A stretch of 64,000 nt of DNA, from positions 34,735,413-34,799,412 of the forward strand of contig OZ018410.1 of assembly GCA_963969595.1 (NCBI GenBank), read 5' to 3'. A program made the translations under genes and the position numbers. Positions 1 to 12,675 of the stretch are shown here, piece after piece (position 1 is the stretch's first letter; each line of letters opens with the position of its first letter). The notes under the pieces are model-generated. The model had not been told where the DNA came from. It searched no databases and was given only the letters and a program-made list of their open reading frames with translations. This stretch comes from Neckera pumila (Eukaryota; Streptophyta; Bryopsida; Hypnales; Neckeraceae).

Positions 1-478
1 GCAGATTTGGTACATTGAAGAAAGTGAAATGTACCTCTAAATCATGTTTGCTTCTAGAGCCTTGTTGGAGTTGGAGTTGCTTTCCTCAATTCTCAAAAAT
101 CAATGAGTTGAATGACCCTTTAGAATTTGCACTACATAAATACCAAAGCCTAAGTTTACTTTGGGCATTCATGAGATTACAAAGCAACACTTATGCCTTG
201 TTAAGATATCAAGTTACAAAAAAATCTCACAATTTGGTTGATATTTTTTTGTTATTTTGTTGAACACTTCCAGTTTGAAGGTCCAGGCCATTTGAGTTTA
301 CAACCTCATAGCTAATTCATCAATGCTCCAATTCTCTTGAAATTGGTTTTGTTTGAAGCGCACAAAGACATTCTAATTGCGTTCCTCTTTGAAATTTTTG
401 TGATCAAATGTATTTTGAACAATATTAGATCAAGAGTCCAAAAATCAACCCAAAAGTGGTCAACCGGTCACTAAAGGG
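1..478 (-). mobile_element. Partial TTAA-flanked DNA element (same family as 48099-48984)
   Basis: The right boundary reads ...GGTCACTAAAGGG followed by TTAA (479-482). Read on the minus strand, the last 120 bases match the left end of the element at 48099 (CCTTTAGTGA..CGGT, then a 'GGTCAA..ATT..TGGACTT' stretch and 'AAAGAGGAACG'). The other end lies outside the window. No coding capacity is seen. The match was made by eye. Confidence 0.55.
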
Positions 479-482
479 TTAA

Positions 483-1445
483 TACCTATCACTGAGGCGA
501 CGTCCTTGTAGGGTTAAGCAAATCATTCCCAAGGATGATTTCCAAGGACGCTTTCCAAGGTAACCAGCCGGGTGTTCCAGGGTATATTGTACCTTCTCTA
601 CAGAAATCAGATGTGGCATTGTGGCCCTCTGTGCATCACAGAACTCAGCCAGCAAGCCCACCCGTGAATGCAGTGAGTGAATTCCAGTCAATGCACAACA
701 GCAGAACTTCATTTGTGTGAAAAAACTCTTAAAAAAACTTAAAAAAAAAGTTTAAAACTGCACAGCACTACAGCAGTGAAAGGTGATCGACGAGCTCACG
801 ACCTGAATGCGGCCGCTCGACGGAGACCCCCATTCCTGCAAACCAGACGAATCAACTCGAGCCAGAGAATCATAATTTCAGAACCGAACATCCGCTTCTT
901 TAAAACTACATTTCCCCACGTTTCTTTCCAAACTTACCTTGTTGCTCACAGAACAAATTCTTCTAGGAATGTGACTGTCGATCCACCAGGCAATCCGGTG
1001 CCGGTCCTGTTGCAATTCCGGCCACAGAAACTCACTGATTCGTGTATATATACCAGGATTATTAATTTAATACGGAGTAACTTAAGTACGACGGGATTGA
1101 GTGATTCTAAAGCTGAAATATGGTAAGTGCAGCCAGGGATTGGGGGATCAAATTGAAGTTAACTGAGCAGGGTGGTACCGGTACCCAACTGCATTCCTGG
1201 AAGCAACTCGGGGTCCTGGCAGCGGACAGTAAAAAAAGGTGAATCGGACAAAAGACGTGAGCAGGCTCCATGTGGTGCAACGCCATTCATCCCACCGCTG
1301 GCCGGTGTTCATTCACTTTCCCCCCTTTCCTTTGCTTTCTCGTCAGTTGCTCTGCCTGCCCTCATCGCCTTTATTTTGTGTACTTTATAATAATATCTTG
1401 GTATCATCCGCACCTCGCGTTTTGTATCGTGCTTTACCTTCTCGC
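483..1445. other. Intergenic, no gene recognised
   Basis: Short overlapping open frames on both strands but none with a recognisable motif. Positions 500-600 resemble 30620-30720 inside another repeat ('GGATGATTTCC' followed by a 'GTAACCAG/GTGACCAG' stretch), so at least part of this segment is repetitive. Confidence 0.4.
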
Positions 1446-1525
1446 GAGCTCACAAGCTCTCAAAGCACACGAGCTCTCAAGCGCACGAGCTCTCAAGCGC
1501 ACGAGCTCAAGAGTGCACGAGGTTT
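1446..1525. repeat. Minisatellite, about 16-bp unit built on CACGAGCTCTCAAGCG
   Basis: Four to five imperfect tandem copies of a 16-bp unit containing the SacI-like palindrome GAGCTC, in the region upstream of the KAI2 gene. The outer copies are degenerate. Confidence 0.8.
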
Positions 1526-1984
1526 CAATCGGGGACGGGCGAGCTCTGAAGATTGACGTCAGATGCAGAGTAGCTACGTGAATGATCTCGGTAAGGAGCT
1601 TTGAATCATTTTGCGACTTGGGTCCTTGGCCAAAAAAAAAAAAATCAACATATTCTTCCACTCGGAATGGTTTTGTCATCTTCTCGTTGGCGCTTACGTT
1701 TTGACGGTAAGAGTGGCACCACGGTAGATTCGCTTCAAAGCATGAGGTTCGTAGCAGCTAGTACATGAACAAATTCCAGAGTTTCGGGACTAGGTGTGGG
1801 TCAAAAACGCGAGATTCAATTGTGCATGGCGATGGTGAATTCTTTGGAGGATTTTCAGTCATTCAAGGCTTGGCTGTGGGAAGTTCATGCAGTTTTCTGT
1901 TTGGAGTTTAATATGCGAATCTTCTCCGTCACAAGTCTCTTTTCCATGTGGTCGGTTATAGTGGTAAAAAGGTCTTTCGGTAAG

Positions 1985-2242
1985 AGAAGGCTACGTTATG
2001 TTACAAGAGCGTTGGATTCATTCTGATATGATGTGCAGATTTTGAAGACTGAATTGGAGTTCGTGTAAGCAAGTGGGCGTTCGTGACGAGAGGTGAGACA
2101 GCGAGAGTCTGAATGCGAGGTGCAAGAAGAGTTTGTGTTACGAGCCTCTCAGTTATGAATTAAAAGAGAAGGAGCCCCATGTTAAGTTACAAGAGCGCTG
2201 GATTGCTTCTGATATGATGTGCAGATTCTGGGAGTTCGTGCC
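1985..2242 (+). repeat. Direct duplication of about 75 bp just upstream of KAI2
   Basis: Copies at about 1985-2065 and 2167-2242 share 'GAGAAGG', 'GTTACAAGAGCG.TGGATT', 'CTGATATGATGTGCAGATT' and 'GGAGTTCGTG'. They lie 100-350 bp before the KAI2 start codon, so they belong to its 5' UTR or proximal promoter. Confidence 0.75.
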
Positions 2243-2341
2243 TGCAAGAGTACGTCCTCGACAACCACTTCACGGTGAAAATCTGACTTCGAAGTGTGTA
2301 CATTCTCAAGGAAAGCGTTTTATTTTGGAGAAGACTTTGTG

Positions 2342-4348
2342 ATGGCGGAGACACCGACCCTTCTGGAGGCGCACAATGTGCGAGTGGTGGGCATGGGCGA
2401 GGAGTTAGTTGTGCTGGGCCACGGCTTCGGCACGGATCAATCGGTGTGGAAGCACATCATCCCGCACTTGGTGGATGAGTACCGCGTGATCTTGTTCGAC
2501 AACATGGGCGCGGGCACCACGGATCCCGAGTATTTCAGCTTCAGCAGATATTCCACGTTGCACGGATACGCAGACGATCTCTTGTCCATTCTTGATGAAC
2601 TTGGCGTGGAGTCGTGTACATATGTTGGACATTCGGTGGCGGGCATGGTGGGGTGCTTGGCGTCGCTGGAACGACCGGAAATCTTCTCCAAGATTATTAC
2701 CATCTCCACGTCGCCAAGGTAGAGCTCTCGCATTCACGATCGATTACATATTGCAGCGACTGTGTTTATCGGAATCTATGTATAGGACCGCTAGTTTTTA
2801 GTAAATACTGAACGTGGAACTTGCAACTTTGAAAAAAACGTAGCCATTTCGTAACTACACATTTGCGAAGCTCTAGAGATTTGAATACTGCCAGAAGCTT
2901 TTTTTTTGGGACAAACATTAGTGCGACTTCTCGAATATTCCAGATTCTGCATGAAGAGTTTTCTGGACTGTGTGCTTGCTAACTAGTTTTGCGCAGTTCC
3001 TTTTCAACTTCTTGTGCACCTCAACTTCATTGTCAACCTCAGTTGTAATTGAAAGAAGGTGGAAAAAGAATGCTCAAATTGACGCTTGGAGAAATTGTTG
3101 GTGTTGAACAATATCACACGATACTCAATTAGATGTACTCAAACTGAAAAACGCTGGTGGATGAGTATTGCGTGATATTGGCGGTTCCTGTTTTTTGTAA
3201 CTACTGTTTGAAAAGGGGATCGTCATTTAGGGTTTAGATTTCGAGGTCATTGCTTTAAAACTCACGTCATAAGAGACGCTTAGATAAGTTAGTAGTGCCA
3301 CGAATAACACGAAAGGAGTTAGTTGGAGAATTTGTCCATAGTGCTGAGTGGAATGTTATGGGGGGACTGTTTTTGTTTTCAGGTATCTGAATGACAGTGA
3401 TTACTTCGGAGGCTTCGAGCAGGAGGATCTGAATCAATTGTTCGAAGCGATGCAGTCCAATTTCAAGGCGTGGGTGTCGGGATTTGCTCCGTTGGCGGTG
3501 GGGGCAGATATAGATTCCATGGCAGTCCAGGAGTTTGGCCGGACTCTCTTCAACATTCGACCCGACATCGCCTTCAGTGTGGCGAAAACCATCTTCCAGA
3601 GTGATCTGCGCTCCATGCTCTCCAAAGTAAGTTGAAATTGAACTTTGATGGATCCCCGATTTGTATTTCACACCTTTTTTTAGGGTTTCTTGTTGCTTGG
3701 AGATCCACCGATTTTGAACGCAGGGCCGCTTAAGGCTTGGAAAACTGGTGGCAGACTACTTCTAAAGAACTAGGAAAATGTAAAAAGCCTAGATCTAATG
3801 TGCATACTCCAAAACTAACGAGACTTCTAATATTTATTCTCGAACCAGATGGTAACAAAGAGTGGTCGAACAGTACAGATTCGCATTTCTTGGACTTTGT
3901 TTGTGCTAATTAGAGAATTGCATTTTTGTCTATTTTTTTTGCACGTCATGAACCTTTAGAACACCGGTCAAGACCATCCTTGAGTTTCTTAACTGGAGAA
4001 TTTAAAGACCGTGCAAACAGTGAGGAACAGTGTTTTCTGTCTCTCCATTAGATTTTCTTTTCAGACTGTCAGGCAGAGTCCGTCTTCGAAGCCTGAGTGT
4101 GCCCCCCCTGACACGCTTATATCTGACATTGAACTGGCCATGGAATACAGGTAACGGTTCCCTGCCACATTCTCCAAAGCAACAAGGATCTGGCAGTGCC
4201 GGTGGTGGTGGCAGATTACCTGCATCATGCGCTTGGGGGTCCCACAATTGTGGAAGTCTTGCAGACAGAAGGCCATTTGCCGCAGCTCAGTTCCCCCGAA
4301 GTGGTTATCCCTGTGTTGAAACGCCACATAGTTGGAAGCTTGTGGTAA
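2342..4348 (+). CDS. KAI2: KAI2-type alpha/beta-hydrolase receptor (karrikin-insensitive 2), 3 exons, 272 aa
   Basis: Exons are 2342-2718, 3383-3626 and 4151-4348, with GT-AG introns of 664 and 524 bp and consistent phase; the protein is 272 aa (Arabidopsis KAI2 is 270). Diagnostic stretches are [54 protein letters not shown] and [10 protein letters not shown]. The catalytic triad appears complete: Ser98 (GHSV), Asp220 (SNKDLAVP) and His249 (EGHLPQ). The start is the ATG giving [13 protein letters not shown]; a frame-compatible upstream extension is not needed. Known for the family: KAI2 perceives karrikins and an endogenous ligand in nucleus and cytosol and signals through MAX2 to remove SMAX1-type repressors. 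The SPR|YLND intron is the position I expect in KAI2 genes; the second intron (K|VTVPC) seems unusual. A D14 strigolactone receptor is less likely given the overall match to KAI2. Confidence 0.96.
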
Positions 4349-5629
4349 CAGAAGCAAACTCTAACGATACTCTTGACGAACTATCGTTTCCAGTCCTTCC
4401 TGTTACGATCTGGCACTGCACTGACACCGTGAGAATGCTATGAACACTAACTGCAGAAGTCAGAGGCTCTGTTGAACAATTTGTCTCTCCGAGTCTCACC
4501 TTTTGATCGAGTCGTAATATGGTTCCGTCAAGTAGCTGGAATGGAATAGTCTGCACTGGAAATAGAGAAGCATGGGTGTGTGCATTGTAAAGTTTATAAC
4601 ATTCTGTAACCCCAACTTTTTGCCCTGGAAACTTGAGTCCTACCATGTCAGTGCCACACCCGAATATTTTCAGCTTAGAAAATGTAATTTGAAGTTGATC
4701 ACTCGCCTTCGTGAATCTACAGACACACTACTGTGGATGATTTAATCTGAATGATTGAGGCCTTAATCCTTTAGAAGGCATGCCAGATCGTTTGCTTCCC
4801 TTTCCAGTGTTGTAAGTTACCACTTTTTTTCGTGGGTGCTTCAGTTCCCATTGACATGTTCTGTACATGCATGAATCACACGTGAAATTCAATGGAAGTG
4901 TTTGCTATGAGAAAGTTGCAGTCTCTGACATACCGGACAAATTCCGCTATATTTGTCTTTCCTTTGAACGTGGAAATTCCGCTATTTTATGTTCTGTGCC
5001 CCTTGATTCTCCAGTCACACTACTTCTCCCATTCTTATCGTTAAACAATTCTTGTCTGTTGTGACTTCGTCTTCCATGTCAGATCTCATCTTCTGTGTTT
5101 TATCTTCAATCTGTGATGATCTGTGGCCATGATCTGCAAAGCCTGATTCAGAAAACTAAGGGAGACTACATCAGAGTTTTGTAACTTACAAGATTTTGTT
5201 AAGATGGTCGAAATTTTAAGAAACTGATACAGTACTCCTTCAGTCTCTCGTCTGGAGCTTCAGTTCTACTGTTGACCTATCCTCACTTAGTTTTTGGAAT
5301 TCTCTGCACTTGAATGCTACAGTTTCGGCATTGTGAAACACACCGTTTCCATGAATATTACCGAATGACTTGTACTAAACCCTAAATCATGTTTTCCCAA
5401 TTCTGTAACTTGCCATTCACTAGGGACAGTGAGAATTCCTCCAGCGAACTCTTTCAGTGAGTTTTTTGGGTCCCAATTTCAACGGCTCGGCGATACGAAT
5501 TTATCTATTTAGCAAAATCAGCGACCATCAAATCGCTGAAACGCAAACCCTAAAATTCATCGAGGGGTTGTAACAAGCTGTGATTCCCCCAAACAACTTC
5601 AGAGACCTCTAATTCGAAGTAACCTGGTT
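4349..5629. other. 3' flank of KAI2, no further gene seen
   Basis: Contains the likely KAI2 3' UTR directly after the stop and otherwise only short non-conserved frames. Nothing recognisable on either strand. Confidence 0.4.
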
Positions 5630-6021
5630 TCATAGATCCAAAGCAGCACTGTAATGTAATGTAAACAAGCAAATGAGAGGCTCTGTCTCTGTAACAGTGG
5701 CTTGCTTGCCAAGTAAGGTCCTCACATCTACTGTAGTTTCTTTCAACGCAAAGCCTCCTCCGCTTCGACCAGAGACAACAACAATTTCATGTGATGTACC
5801 ACACCGCCAATTACTTACATTACTGCAGCGGGTCCCAGCTGCGTATAAATCAGTTTGGTGAAGGAGCAAGAGTCAAGAGACATACCTGCAATCAAGTTGA
5901 CAATCTTTCCTGAGTCCTGACGCCATTGTCGATGCAACAATGCACCATCCTCGTGCTGCCCTTTCCGCTCCAACAAAGACTGATGCAACGTCTTTTGCTG
6001 TGCATTATGCACAGTCTCCAT
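5630..6021 (-). CDS. Possible small two-exon gene, unrecognised product (114 aa)
   Basis: I do not recognise this protein. On the minus strand an ATG at 6019-6021 opens a frame ending at a GT donor (exon 5886-6021). A 47-bp pyrimidine-containing intron ends in an AG at 5839-5840, and the frame continues in phase (exon 5630-5838) to a stop. The predicted product is soluble, basic and charged in the first half (QQKTLHQSLLERKGQHEDG, then LLHRQWRQDSGKIVNLIA) and has a glycine-rich stretch GRSGGGFALKETTVDV in the second. It is convergent with KAI2. The very short intron and lack of any recognised motif make this tentative; it could be an exon fragment of a larger or decayed gene. Confidence 0.3.
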
Positions 6022-6194
6022 CTCTCCATCTCTGCGGCGTTGAAGGGTCAATTGCCTGACTTGCACCCTGGACCTACTGCAGCCAGCTAATTAAATTTTC
6101 CCTCAACCTCATCCAATGCCGGGAACTTCAATCTAAGAGCAGCTCCAACGAAGCGGGGAACAAGCACGCCAACTGCACCATTACGGGGCCATTG

Positions 6195-6580
6195 GAAAAA
6201 TAAAAAAATAAAAAAATAATGCACCCAGTATTAGTCCTTCTTTATTCTCGGCTCTATTACAGAAAATTCATCTCTCAAGAGGGCTACTCAAAATTGACAA
6301 ACCAAGCTATTTCCAAGCTTCAGGTTTTGCATTTTTATTTTTTTATTTATTTTTATTTTGTATAAGATTTTTTTAAGATTAAAATGATTATTTTTTATTT
6401 TTTTTAATAAATTTTTAACTTGTAAAACTTGGTTCTTGCTCCACTATCACTATAATTTCGACTGCATAGGAATAGGGAAAAAATGAATTTTTCAACCTCC
6501 AAAAAATAAAATTTCAGGGTACTTCGTAGGGCTATGGAGCGGCCCTTCAGAGGCCTGAAATTTTCTCTAATGTGCCATTT
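6195..6580 (+). repeat. Dispersed AT-rich repeat, family B
   Basis: Shares with 50160-50510 the order 'GACAAAC.AAGCTATTTC.AAGCTT', a poly-T/A stretch, 'GGAATA.GGGAAAAA', 'CTATGGAGC' and a terminal 'TTTTCTCTAA'. A split, shorter match lies at 52060-52115 and 53815-53930. No coding capacity. Confidence 0.65.
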
Positions 6581-9500
6581 TCCATCCCCGGTAATTTGGC
6601 AAAATATGAAAAGCTTGCAAGTTGGCTCACAAGAGAAACCCTTATTAAGTTTTTCAAGACCTTTTCTAGCTTTGTTATATGTGCCAATTGATTAAAACTC
6701 CCCATTTTGCATGAAAGGCCTTTTTTTAATAGATTATTTTGGACATTGCCTAACTATTTTTTGCACTTTCATTAATTATTAGGAAAAAATCCGTCTAAGT
6801 TGCTAGGAAGCTATAGTAGTAATTTCAAGTTCTAATCACAATGTAATGAAAAGTTATAGTTTTATATAGAAGGATAGTTGTATTGGGCTATGAGGACACT
6901 ATCAATCATTAGGAACATCTTCAATGCATACCCTAATAACAATCCTTGTAACGGCAAATGGCGGGCCATTCCACAAAGCCCACACAGTGCCAATAATTTT
7001 TTGAGCAGGTGTACTCTAATGCGCAATTGGCTAATTGGGAAGACATGCAAAGTGACTACCTCAACATCCAACAAGAAACAAGAGAAGGAATACGAGATCC
7101 ACAAGTGTCATTAGAAGAGAATTGGGGTGTAGGAGTGCCCAAAAAGAAATTGGCCTATTTTCCCAAAAGGTACAATGGAAAATCCATTTTAATTCCAACA
7201 TGGCGTTGTCCATGTTGGAACCTCAGGTGGTGACATCAGATTGGGAAGGGGTTTGGACCAGTAGCTATTCTTGGATGGAAACCATTAATTAAAGGTGGCA
7301 TCATGAAAGTGGTCTTTGTAGTTTTATAAAAAACTGGATGTTGACAACGTCTATACCATGGTTTGTACAAGTCCCGACTCTACCGTGCTTAAAATAAGTA
7401 GTGGGGCCGCCCGTGAGGGTGATGGGTGGAAGTACCCCTGGCGGGAAAGTATAGACATTGGAGTTCAAATTCTTGGTTGCAAGTTCATGTCATCTCCAGT
7501 CAAACCAGGATCCGATTGCAACTAGCTCGTCAACTATTGTGTACAGTGCGAGTACAATAATTTCAGGTGGTGGATTTGAAATCGCAACTCTGAAAACCCT
7601 GTCTACACTTGCATCCCAGGTCATTTGGTACTTATAGGTTATAATAAAATAGTTGCCAAAATACACTATTCAATTAGACACTCAAAACTACGGCTAGTGC
7701 TGAGGTACCAACATGGGCCTGTTGGTACATAGAAAGTACGCACGGCCGTTGCCAACTCGACAGTACTCTGTGCCAACTCGGCCTATGCTGCCTTGTTCTC
7801 ATTGGCTCACATAGTTGATGGCAACTTCTGAGAAGGACTAAATGGGTGGAATTAAGGCATTTGCAAATATCAAAAAATTCATTTCCAAGGCAAAAGTACT
7901 AGGCATGTAGAGACCCGAAATTTTCTCTAATGCCTAATTGACTAGGATTGATTGCAACTTTCTAAAGGAGGAGGAGAATCTTGAACTTCTTTTTGTAAAA
8001 GAGATTTAGTTAGTTTCCTTTTTTGACACAATTCTCAACTTACTTAAGACGCTTCAAGGAGTAGGCAAAAAGACCAAAAATGTTGGTCCTACCACTTCAC
8101 ATAAGTTAGCCATCGCATTGTAGGCTGCTTTCACGCTAGATAAACACAACCTGTCATTGCCAAGTATCAAATCCGCAACCACGCCATTTGGTTTGGGTAC
8201 CTTTCCACCACCACATCCGGTAGTTTAGGGTCATCTTGCACCTTTTTTTTTTTCTTAAACACATGAAATGAAATTTCATTGCCGGAGATAAAGTACAAGC
8301 CACCAGTCACAACAAACAGACAGAGTTCATATACTTCAAAAATACTTTTCAAACTGTACAGTGCTGTTACCGTCCTGGAACCCGGGAGCATTGCAGATGC
8401 TCTGACGTCTTCTGTTGCCACAGTAAGTTATCCAGTTCAGTCCTTCTGCAGGCATTTAATGAAATCAAAAGATACCCAGTTGCAGACTTGCAGTAATCCT
8501 CGAGTGCCGTGCTGCAGTAGGCATTCATTCAATAAAACTAAAATGACAGTTTTTGCAACTCTCCATTTCGCTATGAGTAAAGCCGGTCAGGCACGCTTGT
8601 TTGAACACCGAGCAGAGTTTCCAAATGTGGGTTTTACAGTTAGCGAAATTTGCTGAAGAAACTACTGAATGTCGGTGCTAAGAGTCATGTGTAATGTACC
8701 AGTGTTCACGTTTAGCCACTCTGGTGAACACTGTAGATCAGTACTCGGCAATAAACAACACGACAGATACCATCCGCAACATTCCTGAGTGAGCTGTACG
8801 TGACCTTATTCGATCTCTACACGCCTGCGAGGTTTACCAGGACCGATTCTCCTGCAAAATAGGCAGAATGCGATTTCTGATTTCATTAGCGTATGAGTGA
8901 TATTCATTCCTTAGAGAAGGGGGTACAGTAAAGTATGGTTACTCAAAAGCATCAAAACATAGACACAACAGTAAGATTTAGGGTTTAGGGTGTAGGGGAA
9001 AGAACGCTGAAAGGAAATCAGAATGAACTCACGACTGGTCTGTCACAACGTTCACCAATACAGTAGTGAAACTTTGAGGAATAAGTGGTAAGTACCGCAT
9101 TACACGGTGATTTACAGAAGGACTGCACTGAGTGTGACACTAATTTACCAAATCAGTGACACTATTTTAAATTAGTGCAACGTTGAGATATTAGTGTATT
9201 GTATCTCAACAAAATTCTTTAGTGACACCAAAATGGGTGGCATAATCTCACGGCCTAATGCGGATGTCCCATTTTTGAAACCCTAATATTAGCCCTATAT
9301 TAGTTCGAGTGAACGTCTTTGGCTCTTGGCGTAGGGTTCTTGTGACTGGGTTTATTAGGTTGTGGGGGATTAAGCGATGCTCGCAGCTTCTTTGATGGAC
9401 TTCCCAATGTAACTTACGACATGATTGCCGCCATTTGTTCAATAGCAAGTATTGGATGCAGTGAAAACGACCTTTTTCTAAAGTCAGTAATTCTATGAGA

Positions 9501-10156
9501 TTGAAGAGAAGGATGAATCTAATGTGCTTTCGCGGCACTATGGGATGGGCTTGGGTGATGATTCACCTTACGGAGAATAACAGTTCGCAAATTCGAGCTC
9601 AACTCTTTTCAAGACCAAGCACACCTTGTTTGACTATATTATTTTTGCAGTTTGAGGAGCTCATATGAGAAATTTTAATTTGTTCAACAAATTTCCTCTT
9701 TTGAACTAACATGACTCAGGGCGTGTTTTTAGATCGAGTCCTGAAGACATTTTGGAGTCAAAATTGGATTGATCCCTGTTGTCAGTATGACCTGTCTCCC
9801 TTCATAGAGTCAGCACGACGTTTCTAGACCAGAAAGGGTCACATTTCTGCATTTGAAGAATTCTAGTGCAGGTTGCGGATTTAAGGACTCGTGTAGGTGA
9901 TGAAGAGATTTGTGAAAACTCGGATAGTTTAAACTTGGATAGGTTGCGGATTCTGAAAACCATGAATCTTTTGGGAAAGAGTGAGCGATTCTGGAGTTAG
10001 TTACACAAGGCGGGTTAATTAGTGCATAGAAAAATGGCTGCAATGGAGAAGACGGAGTTTAATTGGCTATGTGAAGTTTGTGCTGTCTTTACAAGAAGGA
10101 GGTCGATTGCTGCTTTCATACTTAGGAAACAAGGAGTGGTGTTCGTGACATTCTAA
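6581..10156. other. Gene-free intergenic stretch
   Basis: Only short frames interrupted by stops on both strands. 'GAGTTCAAATTC' at about 7458 resembles a pol III B box but no A box or tRNA fold was found. 9120-9240 carries several 'TTAGTG/CACTAA' words similar to those in the MITE at 13176. No gene recognised. Confidence 0.35.
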
Positions 10157-12030
10157 TTGCTCAAGACAATCAGCTTGAGCAATTGGAACGCCTCGGACGC
10201 CAACCCTTGTTTCTGGAATGGTGTAAATTGTGCTCTGGCTCACACCTGCCCTAGACCTCAACCTCTTCAACGTCAATACTCCACACCCTGGCTTTTGGTT
10301 AGTAGCTCTATAAGACTCTTGGTCTATGCTTCTATACACTTGTTGGGAGATATATGACATGTTTGCATGACAAGAGGCTGGTGGTTCCATAATAGTTCAA
10401 TTGCTAAATGTTTTCAGGATTGTGGTCAGATATATTTCTTGAATCAGCAGGCTTATGTTGAGGATGACTTTGAATAAGAGCAATCTAAATGGAATGTTTG
10501 ATGCTAGCTTTGGAAAAGGAAAGTCTCTTATCATGTTGTTTGTGCAGGACAGTGGCATTTGGGACACTCTTTCTCGCAGAGGCTGGACAAACGAACGAGG
10601 CCAAGTTCTGTGCCGGCTTGAGCAAACTCAATGGCACCCTAACCTACAAACTGGGAGCTTGCTAACCTCAGTAAGTTAAACCTCAGAACTCTGAATCTCT
10701 CGCAGCCTACCCGCAAATGTTAGGACACTTTCTTCAGAGGCTCTTCTATTTATTCCCATTGCTGACACTGAAATGTCACGTTGAACAGCCCGCCTCTCAT
10801 AGAAACCAAAGTCAAATCTCTCAGAGAATCGAACCAAATTCAACGACAAAATCAGAGACATGACCTGGCAGTGACGGAATTGTACTTGAAATTCTGACGT
10901 ATATGTGGAAAAATCATGTGCCACTACCACTCACAACTGGATAACATGAAAGGGTGACTCAAGGAAAGCATGGGCTCTAGCATGGTCTTCCATAACGGGA
11001 GTCACCGTGACGGCGTGACCTCATTGAATTTCTAAGCTTCATCCCTAATCTCCTTGCTATTCTCCTGGCGTATTCAATGGAGGGTTGGGGGACAAACTCT
11101 AATGCATTCTCATATGTTTGATAAATTGGTCTGGTTTCAGATAATTCGTTGAAAGCGCTAACTAGCGGATTTTGAGGAGGACACTGACCACGCCTCTGGC
11201 GATTTCATTGAGACCGAGGAAAGGGCATTTTTGAGGAAGTCTCCTGCTAAAGTGCTAATCTTGTGCTGGTGTCTGCTGTTTGTGGTGTCCGTGCTAATGT
11301 ATTTCTTAAAACATTTTCTATGTCTTTTTTGTGTTTGTACTTTCTTGTAGCTACAGATGTAGGTTGAATTTGGTTTGATTTGATCCTGTGCAGTTAAGAA
11401 CACTCATAGCCACTCGTCATGGGGATGTTGTGAAGCTTTTGGGCTGCAGTATCCAGTGGGATAGAAACTCAGATAGCAACCTCAAGGTGTACGATTACAT
11501 GCTTGGGAGATTTTTACATGACACCCCAACAGCCTGGGCGATCTCTCACAGGGTACTAATGCCAGAACTTTTCCTTGGAGAATTTTCTGCAAAATTGCTA
11601 TGGGAGAAGCCACGTACGTTCCTCAGTTTTAGAAGTTACTGAAATATTTTCATGTTTATCTTACTGCACACACGTTTTGAAAATCATCTAAACTGACATT
11701 TAGTGCTTGTGTAATTGCAGGGTTCAGTGGATGTTTCTAATTGGCTTGAATAGTTAACTTAAGGCTATTAACAAAGCCAATGGAAATGCCTATGTTGTCA
11801 TGCCAGTTTGTGCTGTTACTCACACCAGTCTTACTGCGTACTTGAATAGTCTTTTTTCATGGTAACTTACCCGCAGAGAATTCCCTCAATTCGCAAGTGA
11901 ACAAAAAGATTGAGATCTACAGTTTTCGAGTAGTGCTCTTGGAGTCGGTGAGTGGGAAACGTGCATTTGATCTTAACAGGATTTGGATATTTGTGGAACC
12001 AAACTCAAGTAAGCAATTAACAACAAACTG
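10157..12030 (+). pseudogene. Relics of a leucine-rich-repeat receptor-like kinase
   Basis: Separate in-frame pieces occur in the correct order for an LRR-RLK. At 10178-10240 an LRR N-terminal cap motif reads LSNWNASDANPCFWNGVNC. At about 10455-10540 an LRR-like stretch contains NKSNLNGMFDASFG. At 11388-11560 the kinase N-lobe and hinge are seen as HGDVVKLLGCS followed by NLKVYDYMLG. At 11897-11985 there is subdomain IX, KIEIYSFRVVLLESVSGKR, matching the family consensus DVYSFGVVLLELxTGK. The glycine loop, catalytic HRD and DFG motifs and a transmembrane segment were not found, and the pieces are separated by stops and non-coding DNA. Functional members are plasma-membrane receptor kinases; this copy cannot encode one. 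Confidence 0.65.
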
Positions 12031-12675
12031 CAAACACCGGAATGTTAGCACACTCCTCTCAAGATTTTGGATCCCCATTCAACTGTGAGATGATCGAGTT
12101 CAAAAGGAGACATCATTGTACTCCTGAAAATTGCCATGGATGTCGTTTAATAATTTCTGCAACTGATCGTCCATGTGATACATTGAGACAAATGCTGAAT
12201 TGCTGATAAGCTTATAGTTAGATAGCTCCCCAGTCTGCTATGAATTCAGGCACTGACTTGCACAGATAGGAGGAGATAGCCCGGGATATAGAAGGGTTCC
12301 ATCTCATGATGATTTCTCTTCTTGCTCCTGTCAAGATATTCAAAATTTCAACATTATCTATTACATTGTAACCAAAATTTGCAAAGAATTATTTATCTAA
12401 ATAACATGTTGAGTAAAATATTCAGTGAATTTTTAAAAGTAATAAATTATTCCACTTTAAACACTCAAATTAGGCCATCAATACTATCTTTTGCATTTGT
12501 CATCAAGATTGTTACATGTACTTCCGCATGTATTTGAAGCAAGATATTTACAAAAAAATTATAATCTATATAATATGGCATGATTGTACATATGGTTTCT
12601 TTCATTTGGTATTGATTTTCTTAAACGTAATTGTGATGATGGTTTTATTTTTAATTTCTTCCTCCTTTTAATTCC

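Noticed and set aside
776..1126. 116-codon plus-strand frame upstream of KAI2
   Set aside because: No motif or homologue recognised; does not connect by phase to the KAI2 first exon, which has its own ATG.
2294..2341. 16-residue N-terminal extension of KAI2 in frame with the main start
   Set aside because: KAI2 proteins begin close to the LLEAHNV stretch; the ATG at 2342 gives the family length.
7440..7520. Possible tRNA-derived SINE (B-box-like GAGTTCAAATTC)
   Set aside because: No matching A box at the right spacing, no clover-leaf and no second copy in the window.
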